The position numbers were made by a program, and so were the translations under genes. A stretch of DNA of 64,000 nucleotides. It comes from Allium sativum. Its lineage: Eukaryota > Streptophyta > Magnoliopsida > Asparagales > Amaryllidaceae. Location: assembly GCA_030737875.1 (NCBI GenBank), contig CM060922.1, forward strand, positions 324,727,956 through 324,791,955. The letters are read 5' to 3'. Position 1 is the first letter of the stretch. Every line of letters begins with the position of its first letter. Below the pieces are notes generated by a model. The model saw nothing but the letters and a program-made list of their open reading frames with translations. It had not been told where the DNA came from and made no database searches. Shown one piece after another: positions 12,399-23,345 of the stretch.

Positions 12399-14905
12399 GG
12401 ATATGCAAGCAAAATAAAGCTGTCATGATTGCTCAGCAAAGCACATCAATACAACATAAGCAGAGGGGCATGTATTTGCAACATGTTAGTGAACAAGGGA
12501 GAGTGTAAAAACATTGCTCAAAATTGTGCAGTCAATGCAGATAATACATGCAGGTTAAATTGCATGAAGCATGACAAATGTATAACAAAGCACACTTGCA
12601 TTCACATGAATATGGTGCAACAACTTTTTCAAAGGATGTGCTACAGCAATACAAATGGTTCGAGTGAGGAAACATGGTGGACAAAGGGGAAATCACATAA
12701 GAAGTGGAGTGCACAAGAGTGTGCAAAGTGGAATGCATAAGACTGGTCCAGGTCAAGCCAAATTCAGTAACTCGACCAACATAATACAACTGAACAAAAC
12801 ATGCATAGCTACAACAATAAAAGAATAACCAACACAAGAATGCAATCTGGTTTAGGTGAAACCTCATGTTCAAAAGGTGAAGGCATAAATAGCACAATCA
12901 TGCAAGTGAAAGCACACATGCAAAACTGGACAAGTGTGCACAACATGGCAACATTGATCAACAAGCCAACATCAAGTTCAAGAAAATGGAGCAAGCATGT
13001 AGTGGGGCAAAGAATGGTTGAATTGGTAAAATAAAAAAAATCTTTTAAATAATTGACTGGTTAATTTTTTTGGAAAAGATTAATATTGCAATTATAGTTT
13101 TTGGAAATTTATTCTCAAATCCAGCAGTGATAATATCACAATGACCAAAGGATTGAAGAATTCAAATCAGGCCAAAATATTTGGAAAATATTATTATTGA
13201 AATCATGTTGAAAGCATCTAAAGGCAATGCAAGTTTCAAAAAATTATTTCATGCCAAATTGGCATGCAAAAATTAAGGCAAGAAATAAAATCGATATGCA
13301 CGAAATTAGGAAAGAGATTTAATTTGCAATATTGGCAAATGTTAATTTTGGCATGTACGAATTCTCATTTTTTAAATACTTCCAGAAAATTGCAAGTATA
13401 ATTCATTGGCAAGAAATTCAATTTCAACACTAGATAATATCACATCATAATATCTATTTGTGTTATTTGTGGCAAGATTTTTTTCGTACAATCAAAGTTA
13501 TACTTGGCAAAGATTTACTCTCCAAAAATCAGCAAGTAATTTATTCCTAAATTCACTGATTGAAAAAAATGAAGAAAGAGTTCAATTCTGCATTAACTGG
13601 TTCATATATGGAATGAACAAAAATTCCTAAATCTTGGCAAATATTTTTTCGGCAAGAATTCTATTTGGCAAACCATAGCTATCATATATGCATTAGTAAT
13701 TGCCAGGAATCAATGCAATTTATTATTGCCAAATTATGTTTCCAATATGCACAGTAGGCATGAAGAAGTGAAGGACTATTCTTATCAATATATCAAATGA
13801 ATGCTCACATTAAAAGGCAAGTAATAGAAGTAGCATACAAGAAAAATAGGAAGAATTTATTGTGCATTTTTTTTGGCAAATGATATTTTCGACAAGAAAA
13901 CATTTCAAATTTGTTTCCAAGTTTGATGTGACCATCATGTCAAGAATTTATGCTTGGAAGATCATTGTTTCTAAATAATCCAGAAAATCAAACAATCAAC
14001 GTTTTTAAAAGGATGTAATTTTTGGCAAGATTGTAATTCACATGTTCGAATGCCAGAAATCAACGTTCAATTTTCATAGGCCAAAATTTCGATCAAGTTT
14101 CCATAAATCAAGCATGCATGCACGACATTTTAATCAAGCATAATCATGCAAGAATCAACACATCAAGACCAAATCGTACACATGAAATCAAAGAATGATT
14201 AGGGTTTTTAAACCCTATTTATACACCATTTCATCACTGGCAGAAATGCACATCGTAATCAAAGCAACACAAATTCAAGAGCAAAAAGAAAAATCAAATC
14301 AAATCACTCACGGGTTTCAATCGCAATCCATATCGGTGAACAAGAAAGCAACGCGAATCAAGAGCAGTCAGCAGAACATCTTTATCAACAACTAGAATTC
14401 GCTATTTAGAGCCAAAGAGCTAAAACCCCTAATTTGTATCTCGGCCACCATGAAGAAGAAGGGGAAGTTTTTTTTTAGTGAAAGGGAGGCCTTATACTTT
14501 GTTAAAGGAGGGTTTTGAGTAGTTTTTATTTGTAGTGTTTTTTTTTACAAAACATTGTATAGTTTTCTAGTTTTGTCTAAACTAAGGTGTACGAGTTACG
14601 GGTCTGTAATTCGAAGGAAATCTGATCCTGGGGATAAAGATCAGTGCAGAGTTTTGAGTGTAAGATTAGAATAGTTGGGAGCGGATTTCGCAAGTTTACA
14701 GGGAATTTGTAAGCGTAGAGTTTATTTTAATTCTAGTAGAAACCTTGAAGAATGCAGCAGTAGGCAGGGTTTGCCGAAGCTGGGTAAAATCTATGTCGTT
14801 TATTTTCTGCATTTATTTTATCTACTGCAATCTATGCTCTGATAATTTTAACATCTCGTATAACTGTAATAAACACTATCCACCCCCCTGTAAAGTTAAT
14901 CTAGA
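11955..14905 (+). repeat. 3' LTR of SIRE-like Copia element (approximate right end)
   Basis: Starts TGTTGTATATAAC right after the PPT. The end is placed near ACACTATCCACCCCCCTG, which resembles the C-rich end of SIRE-type LTRs, but I found no second LTR or TSD to fix it. Contains a CATA/TA microsatellite at 12346-12392. The open frames at 12305-13034 have no family features. Confidence 0.5.
12346..12392 (+). repeat. (CATA)n(TA)n microsatellite
   Basis: Five CATA units run into about 17 TA units. Confidence 0.9.
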
Positions 14906-15316
14906 TCCAACTATTTAAATAAGTATTGTGCAAGTCATGAATGACGCTTTCTTGTATATGAATGTACTTGGATGACTCATGAAGACGAGTGATCAAACTA
15001 ACTTGGAATTACTTGAGATTGGAAGAGTCGACTCAGCATGAAGTAAGGAAGATGGATCAAGAGACGTAAGTTTAAAAATTATCTAAGGGTTAGTGTCATC
15101 ACCGATCCATCTACAATAGATTGGTACCAATCCAAAAGTACACCTTGTTAAGGAGTGCAATTCTGGAGGTCGGTGTGACAGTTAAAATTCTCTACGATAC
15201 TATGCCAAGTTCAATGCTGAGGGATGAATTTATAAATATTGGATAACTTACAATTAGAAAGGGAGATGATTTTGCTGGACACGCCCGGACCCTCCATGAT
15301 TGCGAGGATCAACCGG
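14906..15316. other. Unassigned sequence before duplication copy 2
   Basis: No gene or element end recognised. The open frame at 15239-15460 straddles the start of the region shared with the window start and has no family features. Confidence 0.4.
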
Positions 15317-15987
15317 ACCACATTAAAAAATTCAAGTGCTTCTTCTATTGTTCTACTATTTACTTGTTATATTTTGGGATCTATGTGTGCTTTTTCTTAT
15401 ATTGCCTCCAAGACTAGTGTTTTCACACTATTTGGCGTTAATTTCGTTTTCTGGAGTTAACATAGTATAAAAATTTCGATGTAATTTTTCTAATTTTCTA
15501 CATTTACTTTTAGTGCATTTACTTCAATTTTCAAATATTAAATTTATATTGTTTAATCTTAATTCTAAAAGAATTCAAAAACAATAATAAAATACCGAAA
15601 ACATTATTCATTCCTTACTCTAGTCACAACTTAACCTTAAGATCCTTAGTTCCACAACTCATGTTCATAAATGAGCATATATATATAAATTTACATGTCC
15701 ATTCACATAATACGAATCAATATATCACCTAAAACTAAAATATATCTACTTTCAAATTAGTTGCTAAACAAGTCAATTTCCCAAATAAATTATTTTTATG
15801 GGCATTATTTAGAAAATTTGTGTTAAAGAGAATATGTCGTTAAGTCCGGTGTATCGAAACGTGTTCTGCTATTAGCAAATCAGATAAGTAGTCAGAAAAA
15901 GACTTATATGTTATTTCATTTGCGTTAAAACAGAATCTTGATCTGGGATTCTGGGCACATTCATATAGCTTACACATATTTGGGTGT

Positions 15988-15992
15988 GATCC
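15988..15992 (+). other. TSD GATCC, left side of gene-carrying retrotransposon
   Basis: GATCC precedes the 5' LTR and is repeated at 38320-38324, directly after the 3' LTR, 22 kb away. Confidence 0.9.
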
Positions 15993-16255
15993 TGTTACAA
16001 ATAATGTGTCCTCTACTAATGTGTTCTGTTTGAACAAGTCATTGTGATTCGTTCTTGATTCGATTCCTACTCGGCATCTTATTTCTTATTAGTTAGGAAA
16101 ACTTGTAGCAAGTGGTACAAATGGTAGATGTGTTAGTTTAGTTTTTCATTTTGGTCTATAAATACTCTAGGCATTGTTGTATCCAATGTACTGAAGTTAT
16201 CAAATAAAGTTCCTCTTCTCCTCTCTTATATATACTGTTTTTTATATTTTCAACT
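15993..16255 (+). repeat. 5' LTR of gene-carrying retrotransposon
   Basis: Starts TGTTACAAATAATG after GATCC. It aligns along its length with 38064-38319, sharing TTTCATTTTGGTCTATAAAT and CAAATAAAGTTCCTCTTCT. The last bases have changed from CA to CT. Confidence 0.9.
16157..16164 (+). promoter_or_regulatory. TATA box in LTR
   Basis: TATAAATA, conserved at 841-848 and 38221-38228. It is followed about 40 bases later by CAAATAAAG, a possible polyadenylation signal. This is the expected U3/R arrangement. Confidence 0.6.
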
Positions 16256-16257
16256 TT

Positions 16258-16270
16258 TGGTATCAGAGCC
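16258..16270 (+). other. Primer binding site (tRNA-iMet type)
   Basis: TGGTATCAGAGCC, two bases after the LTR. Confidence 0.88.
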
Positions 16271-16448
16271 TAACTACTCGTATGAGTTTATTTTCTGATC
16301 TTGAGTGTTCTGTTCCTGCGGCGACAGCCACCATAAAGGGATGTCGTCCACCAGACCGGGTCTTGTTAGTGTTCAATAGTTTGGAGTTCTGAGCGTGAGA
16401 TGCAGTTGTTGATTTATGGCGATGCGGCATGAACCAAAAGTCGAGTCA

Positions 16449-16884
16449 AAGGAGAGAATAGGGAACGTTAAGCTTTTTAAAACATAAAGAGACCAAGAAA
16501 GTTAGATTGGTTATGAGACATGCCAAAACTCTGAAGATTTGTTCCAATCATTATGTGTTTCTAGCAATCATGGTGCAATAGCATGCTGGTAATGAGAAGT
16601 TTTGTGTTTGGCATGCTCCAGATTTTTCTGATAGGGTGGTTAAGGAGGAGATGTTCTACATTTATTTCGATTCTATTGAAAATAACAAGAGATTCATGGC
16701 AACAATAGAAAGCATAGCTGAATCCATCATGAAAGTCAAGGAGAAAGATAGAAAAGAAGCAGCATCTGCATCTGTACTGCTTGACAAGTTAACCGTCTCC
16801 AAAACCAAAAGCGAGGAGGCCAATGCTGTAGCTTCAACTGCTGATGTGGAAGAGGAAAAGCCCAAGCCTGAACCCAGCCCTTAA
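16449..16884 (+). pseudogene. RanBP1 fragment captured by LTR retrotransposon
   Basis: Reads KERIGNVKLFK, then a TAA and a frameshift, then VRLVMRHAKTLKICSNH, an in-frame TAG (16579-16581), HAGNEKFCVWHAPDFSD, and an open stretch to the stop at 16882. It covers the second half of the Ran-binding domain and the acidic C-terminal tail (EEEKPKPEPSP). RanBP1 normally binds RanGTP in the cytoplasm and helps release export complexes. The longest intact frame is 82 codons (16636-16884). The N-terminal part of the domain is absent, so Ran binding is not expected. The absence of introns suggests capture from mRNA. Confidence 0.82.
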
Positions 16885-17956
16885 GAAGACAAAACTTAAT
16901 TTGTCAGCAGTTGCTTCTGTTATGTTCTCTTCCTCTTGTTGGGTTTGTTATTTGTGTGAATTTCTTGGGCATGCCCTATGGTTTTAAACCAATCCATGTT
17001 TGGTTAATGAAAAAGGTGAGGTGGTTCAGTCTATCGACTTGGATGACTTGTGGTGGAGCCGATTGCTTATTTGAAATATGTGGCAAGAATGAAAAAAAAA
17101 ATCGAAGATGAAAGGCTCGTTGTTGCCAATAATGTTGGGTAAAATCAGCTTTCGCAAGGGACTCAGAGGCGATTATGTTGTCATGATGAGGCAGATTTGG
17201 GTTTTGGTTATAGGGAATTTCGGTCTTGCCATAGGAGGATTTGCAGTAAGATTGATTGGTGTTTAGCTTTGGGTTTGTTGTAGCAGTTGTCTGCAGAGAT
17301 CACGAATTTGAAGAGGTCTAAGCAGTTGTGTGGTAGATGAATGGTGCAGTGGCAGTTTCAGGCATGAATCAAGCGTTGTGCATTTGTTGTTGCCTTGTGT
17401 ATATATTTACATGTAAGTACGTGTGCTTCCTTGAAGTGTATTAGTGAAGTGAAGGCAATAGGCCTTGGAAGACGTACGCATCAGGTGATAGAGTGGAAGC
17501 ATGGGGAAAACATGTTCAAAAAGATGCAGACGAATGCTAAAGAGAAGGAATAGAGAAGAGGGGGCGAATGCATGGGGATGTGCGGTATAAGCGCGAGGCA
17601 AGCGAATAGGCCCATGCAGATATAGGAAGTGAAATAGAGCTACTATTCATATTAGAGAGTTTTGGCTGTGTGGTGCTTTGCAGTGCTTAGTAGTGATGCA
17701 AGTTTGATAATAATAAAGAATGAAGATGCTCAGGTCGACGAAGAGTAGGTGTTGTTGATTGGTTTGGGTTGATTTGGTGTATAAGTATGAAGAAGAGGGT
17801 GCATTGAAGTGCTTTGTGGAGGTTGTATGAGATTGTGAATGAAGAGTTGCAGGCGATTTGTAGGTGTTGTGGGTTATGGTTTTGGGATGCATATTTCATG
17901 AAATAGAGGAGTGCCGGGGAGGATATAGTGTAGCGATGTTTGGTGATAATTTTATG
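16885..17956 (+). other. Non-coding interior of gene-carrying retrotransposon
   Basis: Probable RanBP1 3' UTR, followed by G/T-rich sequence with no recognisable protein. Ends in ATG (17954-17956), the CACTA TSD. It continues, after removal of the CACTA element, at 36456. Confidence 0.6.
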
Positions 17957-18097
17957 CACTACAACAAATTGAGCATATTACAACGGTGGAAAACCATTGT
18001 AAAATACATTTTACAACTGTGGGGTAATCATCGTATATTAAGAAGTTGTAATAGACTAAAATCTTTTATAGCTGTTTTGCACCGTTGCGACATCGTT

Positions 18098-18128
<31 letters not shown>

Positions 18129-18509
18129 TACAAGTGTTTTTCACCGTTGTAATAAACTTTATTACAACTGTTATGCATCGTTGTTGTTATAATTTTAAAA
18201 ACTGTTATGCACCTTTGTTGTTTTTACAACTGTTTAAAACCGTTATGATATATTTTATTACAAGTATTATTTTACAGTTGTAACATATCCACAAATTATA
18301 TATATATATGCAAAATAGATGTAAGTTTAAAGGCATCATGATTTATTCATTGATAAAAATCACAACTTTACATCCAAAATACAAATTATAATCATATACC
18401 ACATAAAAATGTATAAAATTACAATTGTCCTCCTCATTTGCCTCTGAAAGCAATTAATCGAATTACAAATCCCAATTACTACATAAAAATGGAATCTCCT
18501 TCAGTGGTT

Positions 18510-19364
18510 ACAGTCTTTAGTTCGTTGTCTAGTTATTAGTTTCCATCTCGTAGCTCTTCAGTCTGAACTCAGGGTTCTATAGTTCTCAACAAAAATGAAG
18601 ATAAAACAAAACATTATCAAAAAATAAAAACCAAGGAAGCTAATTAATTTTTGAAAGGCGAACATTACCTCCAACTTGAAAGTCAAATTACTTGCATGGT
18701 TTTTTGCATGATCAACCTTAGAAGTTAAATGCTTGATCTCCTCACCTTAACATGATGCATATTGTATATATGACTAATGTTAATATTTGACAAACTAAAA
18801 TTTCTGTACGCAAAAGATTGGAAAGAGAAGTTACCTTTTCTTCAAGTTTTTCAGATAATTCTCTTCTTAGAATATTCATACGTTCTTATGCCTTCTTATT
18901 AGCTTGTTCAAGTAAAAATGTCGATCGCTCACGGCCTGCTTTAGCTTCATTGATAGCACAATCGTATTTCCGTTCCCATTCCAATGTTTCTTCCTCAAGA
19001 GACTTTCCTTACTCATGAGCAGCAGGCAATCTTCCTTCGGTAGCAATTAGCCTTGATTCTAAAGTTGCAATTTGAGCTCTTAATTGTTCTTCTGCTTTGG
19101 TTTCTGAAGTGCTATTTTCATATTTTATTTTCCATTTAGAAGATTCTTGCTTTGCACTCGCCACTGCTTTTGACAAACTAAGACATCGCTCTTCTAGTGT
19201 TCTATACTTGCCTTGCAATTGGCAATACGAGCAGAATAGACTTCAGAAAGTTTTTGTTTGTCGCTAACTGCTTCTTCATATCTCCTTAAATAGTCAACCC
19301 TACGCTTTTCGTTTGCTTCAAGTTCCTTTTTAAGCAAGGATGGTTTTTCATCACTGGAATTGCA
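18510..19364 (-). pseudogene. GBP (plant guanylate-binding family) gene fragment in CACTA
   Basis: Minus-strand exons of the C-terminal coiled-coil part of a plant guanylate-binding protein. Exon 1, 19364-18835, starts after an AG and reads SSDEKPSLLKKELEANEKRR, then after a frameshift LEERCLSLSKAVASAKQESS. It has two stops (at 19009 and in NKKA*ERM). Exon 2, 18740-18669, is exactly 24 codons (EIKHLTSKVDHAKNHASNL to KLE) between AG and GT. A third piece at about 18577-18511 reads FRLKSYEMETNN and then a stop. The family has an N-terminal GTPase domain, which is missing here. Introns and splice sites are preserved, so this was copied from genomic DNA. Confidence 0.8.
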
Positions 19365-19504
19365 CTTTAGCACGGGAGTCGGGAAGATAAAACAACAATC
19401 AGTAATCTCTTCAAATTATAAATTTGCAGAAATTTATTAGCCGTATTCTGATAAGCTTATTCAATTGCGCAGCAATGTGATTATATGAATATGAACTACC
19501 CAAC

Positions 19505-19542
19505 TTATGGCAAGACATGAACCTTATTCCAATAACCCCAGT
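19505..19542 (-). pseudogene. UVR8 exon, 3' piece beyond the LTR insertion
   Basis: This continues the exon at 33738-33679. Reading across the insertion with one TSD copy gives VYYWGYWNK, matching the family's LYGWGWNK. UVR8 similarity fades within about 30 bases, where it joins the sequence leading to the GBP intron. Confidence 0.65.
19538..19542. other. TSD CCAGT, left side of minus-strand solo LTR
   Basis: CCAGT here and at 33679-33683 bracket the minus-strand LTR (19543-33678). Confidence 0.88.
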
Positions 19543-22494
19543 TGTGACGAACCCAAACCCCCATGCCTCGGAAGCAAGGATAATCAATGGAATATAACAC
19601 ATAAACAATAACTGTAGAACAGAAATATAGAATTACCCAGATTATGTACATCAAATTACACTGGAACAAATATAATCATCAGAGTTACACAGCATAACAG
19701 GATCATACTTAGTACAAATACAGTTTCAGCTTTATATAAAATGTTTGCAGCAGAATCAAACATAATATACATAATGAAGTCTGAACAGCATAATAGAAAT
19801 GATAGAATCCATCTTCAGCTCCATAGCTATCCAGAATGAACCAGCTAAAACCTGAATACAAGGTTGCCCGTGTAGAAATAAGCGGCACCCGAGTTTGCAA
19901 AGTGAAACAAACTACAAGTCAATAATGGGACTGGTATGAGAAATCTACTTAACTTGTTTGATAATAAGGCCAATCACAGGACCATGTCGTTAACGCAGAA
20001 CGGGTTTACTCCATTGGATTGCCAGTGCATAAAGTAAGTAAATCATTAGAACATCGCAATGCTTTTTACAAAAAATGAACCCATTATAAGACTAAAGTCA
20101 AATCACACAATGCAACGCAAACTGGAGGATAGAGTTTTACCTTATAATGGCCAAAATATGCTTGATATGTATAAATCAAAATCATTTGATATTATTCTTA
20201 GTGCATACATGTTTCAAAAACAATTTCCATCATAATATCAATCATAGACGGCATAGTACCCCATACTACTATGTCACCATACTAGTTTTACAACCAAAAT
20301 TGTAACGCCGTATTGGAAATTGGATTCCATCATGAACCAAGGCAAGGGACCGTCCTTACCGAATTCGAAACTCTCTAGCCCGAGCCTTAGAATCAGCCGC
20401 AACTGCACCTTGGATCTTCAGGGCCGGTCCTCCATTACGTTTGAGGATTAGTAATTCCTAAACAATACGTTTACCCACCCTATGGGGCGTAAATCTGGTC
20501 AGTATGTCGAACATAACATCCATCGGCCCCGTAGTGACCGATATAACCGAGGCGCCTCCCTTTCCAGCATCCACATAAGTAAAAATGTCTGGGCTCCAAA
20601 CCATGACACCACTTCTAGCTAGAAAGAAACGCATGTCCTCCCTACAGTCATCTCCCGTTTCTGATTCATACCCGGGGTGTGAGGCTCGCGAATTAACGCC
20701 ATATACAAAGCTATGCTATTTAAAGCCGTGCTTTGATCATCAACCACAAGGCTCTTCTTCTCAACAAAAGCCTTGATCACTTGCATCTTAGCATGCCACA
20801 TTGACATTCCACGCCATGCGACTGATGTTTATCGATATATAACCTCTAAGCTCGTACGTCTTAGAGAAGGGTGTTAAGCAAGAGAATAAATTCTCCACCA
20901 CCAAACAGATATATATTTAATAGAAATCAATCGGCATAGAATAAAATACAACGTCAGACACACATCCATTTACTAGTTCGTTCTGGGTCTGAACGAAACT
21001 GGAGGCACCTTATTCCTTGTCCCATATGTCCAATATAGGAGAAAGGCCCTCGCACATCCGAACAATCAACAAATACGTCCGTACCACTACCATTGTAAAC
21101 CCTCCTTGAAGCTAACCAATGCAGGGCATAAGTAGTAATCCATTCGATGTGAAGATCACCGGTCTTGCACGGTCTTCATATCTTCGACTTCTAATCGTCG
21201 ATCAATTATTTGAAATGAGAATTAACATGGCCTTTTCAAATAATTCATGTATACATAGAATTCAAATCAATTCTTTTCTATGGTTAAATTATTCAACATT
21301 CACGTTTCAATTCAATATATTAATTTCATGTCAAATACATCTAACCATCAGAATATCCAATAAACCAAGTAAAATCGGTTTATTTCCATTCCATATCACT
21401 TATAATAGTTTATAACGATTTTTCACTATTTTTTATATATATAAAAATAGTCCAATTTCATCGAACGGCGTTTCAGGTCATTCGATGGCCCTGGCGCTGC
21501 TCCCGTCCAAATTTGAATTTAACATTTCACAAAATCTAACCGTTGGATCTTAACGAATTTTATATCTTTGGAAAGATCTTTAACAACCCAGAAAATCGAA
21601 ACCAATTTAAAATTTTTATTTTGGCAATTTTAATGAATTTTGAATATTTAAAATGATTTATTTTAAATAATAACGACTAGAAATTTATTTTAAATATAAT
21701 TAACTTATATATTTATTTAAATCGAAGTTAGAATATAAATATTTATTTTAATTATAAAAGGAATTGAAAATGGCGCGGTAGTTTGAAAATTCAATTTCAA
21801 ATTTCAAATTTCAAATGAATGTACAGGATTCAAAATAAACCGGATTTTAGTAAAACCAGAAATATTATAATCTATTTGAAAATATCTTTCCAACGAATTT
21901 GAAAAATCCTAATTTCATAGCGGGAATAAAAAGTCATGTCCAGTTGAAAATTCAGAATATCCGCTATGGAATTTTGCCCTTAAAATAGCGATTTTGCAAA
22001 TGACCTCCATTTTCGATGAGACCACTTTTGTTGGATCCAGAATGTCAAATTATTGCAAGATTCCAATTTTCATAATTTTTGGAATCAATATGTGAGCATG
22101 GTGAATTTAAACATATTTGGTTAATTCAGTTTGAATTTAATCAACTGGAAAATGACCGTTTTTCAAATGGTCTCCAAATTCGACGAAATTAGTTTTGTTA
22201 GGGCCTTGTCGTCTAAACAGAGCCAGATTTATTTTTCTAGAATTTTTGGAGTCGGTATGTGGCCCCGGTAAATTAAAATGTGCGTTTGAATTTAAATATA
22301 ATGATTTATATTTTAAATTTAGTGGAAACTGATCGTAACAGATGAATTGGGTTATGAAACATATCCCATTGTGTCCGTAATGGGGGTAGGTGGCTAGGCA
22401 CGACAGTCGTTGGGTTAAAATTGGAGATGAAATGAAAATTCAACTTTTCAGAATTTAAAATATTAATAATATAAATTATTATATAACTTGGTCA

Positions 22495-22806
22495 AAGTCC
22501 CCCCACCCCCAGCCTCTTCTCTTTCTTCCCCGTCAGTAATTGAAAGAAAAGAAAAAAAACACCGAATCTCGATCGCTCCAGGCTGTTGCTCGCCTCCACA
22601 TCGCCGTCGCAGGTCCGGCGCCACCTCCCCATCGACCACCCCTCCTCTACTTCTCTCTCCTCTCCCTCCTTCTGAAAACCGCGCCTTAGCCCCTTTCTCC
22701 CCCCAGAAACCACACCTCCGACCAACTGTGGGCCGCCGCTACCACTACACCCCCTCCACCTCCCCCCAGACGTCAGCCGCGCCATCCCTCGTCCCCATAC
22801 CCTTTT
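22495..22806 (+). promoter_or_regulatory. C/T-rich probable transcribed leader in LTR, with donor site
   Basis: A sharp jump to high C content follows a TATA-like stretch in an otherwise AT-rich LTR. The segment ends at GTAAGTTTTT. The same order recurs at 29868-30192 and 48894-49238. A transcribed 5' leader ending in a splice donor is an inference. The proline-rich open frame 22488-22844 follows from base composition and is not conserved. Confidence 0.45.
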
Positions 22807-22859
22807 GTAAGTTTTTTTTAATTTATTTATTTATATTTATTTAATGTAATAAGCTTTAA

Positions 22860-23345
22860 AAGGATAAAAATCAGTTCTTTTATATAAAGGTATGATTTTT
22901 ATAGAGAAATCTTTGTATGAAGAAATTTGATTTTTATATAAAGATAGCATATATAAAGATTTGAATTTTTTTTAATTTAGAAAAGATTTGATTTTTTTAA
23001 TTTAGAAAAGATTTATAATTTAGAAAAGATTTGATTTTTAAAAATGAAAAAGATTTGATTTTTTTAAAAATAGAAAAGATTAGATTACTTTTAAAAAAAT
23101 ATAAAGATAAGATTTTTAGAAACATAAAAATGAGATTTTTATCGTATGAATCATAATGATTTTTAGTTAGATAAAATTTCGATTTTTAGTTAGATAAAAG
23201 TTCGATTTTTAGTTAGATAAAAATTCGATTTTTATTATATAAATAGTGATATAAAAATGTGATGTTTTATATATATATATAGCGATATAAAATGTGATTT
23301 TTAAATAATATAAACATCATATTAAAAATGTGATTTTTTATATGA
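22860..23345 (+). repeat. Degenerate array of (A/T)GATTTTTATA-type motifs
   Basis: More than 20 loose copies of AAAAGATTTGATTTTTA or GATTTTTAGTTAGATAAAA. Counterparts lie at 30280-30510 and 49260-49775. Confidence 0.75.

Larger units (their letters stand above)
15317..18691. repeat. Segmental duplication, copy 2
   Basis: The same 3.4 kb as 1-3394. Here the sequence continues without a break into the CACTA interior, so this copy keeps the original arrangement. Its start matches window position 1, but the true duplication may begin further left. Confidence 0.93.

Noticed and set aside
12305..13034. Overlapping open frames on both strands
   Set aside because: They lie within a long LTR-like region next to a microsatellite, and no domain or codon pattern supports coding.
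1..18691. The 3.4 kb direct repeat as a pair of long LTRs around a 12 kb interior
   Set aside because: The repeat does not have TG/CA ends, contains a complete smaller LTR and a CACTA end, and copy 1 stops inside an exon that continues in copy 2.
22488..22844. Proline-rich protein-coding gene
   Set aside because: The frame follows from the C/T-rich base composition and is not conserved in the other LTR copies.
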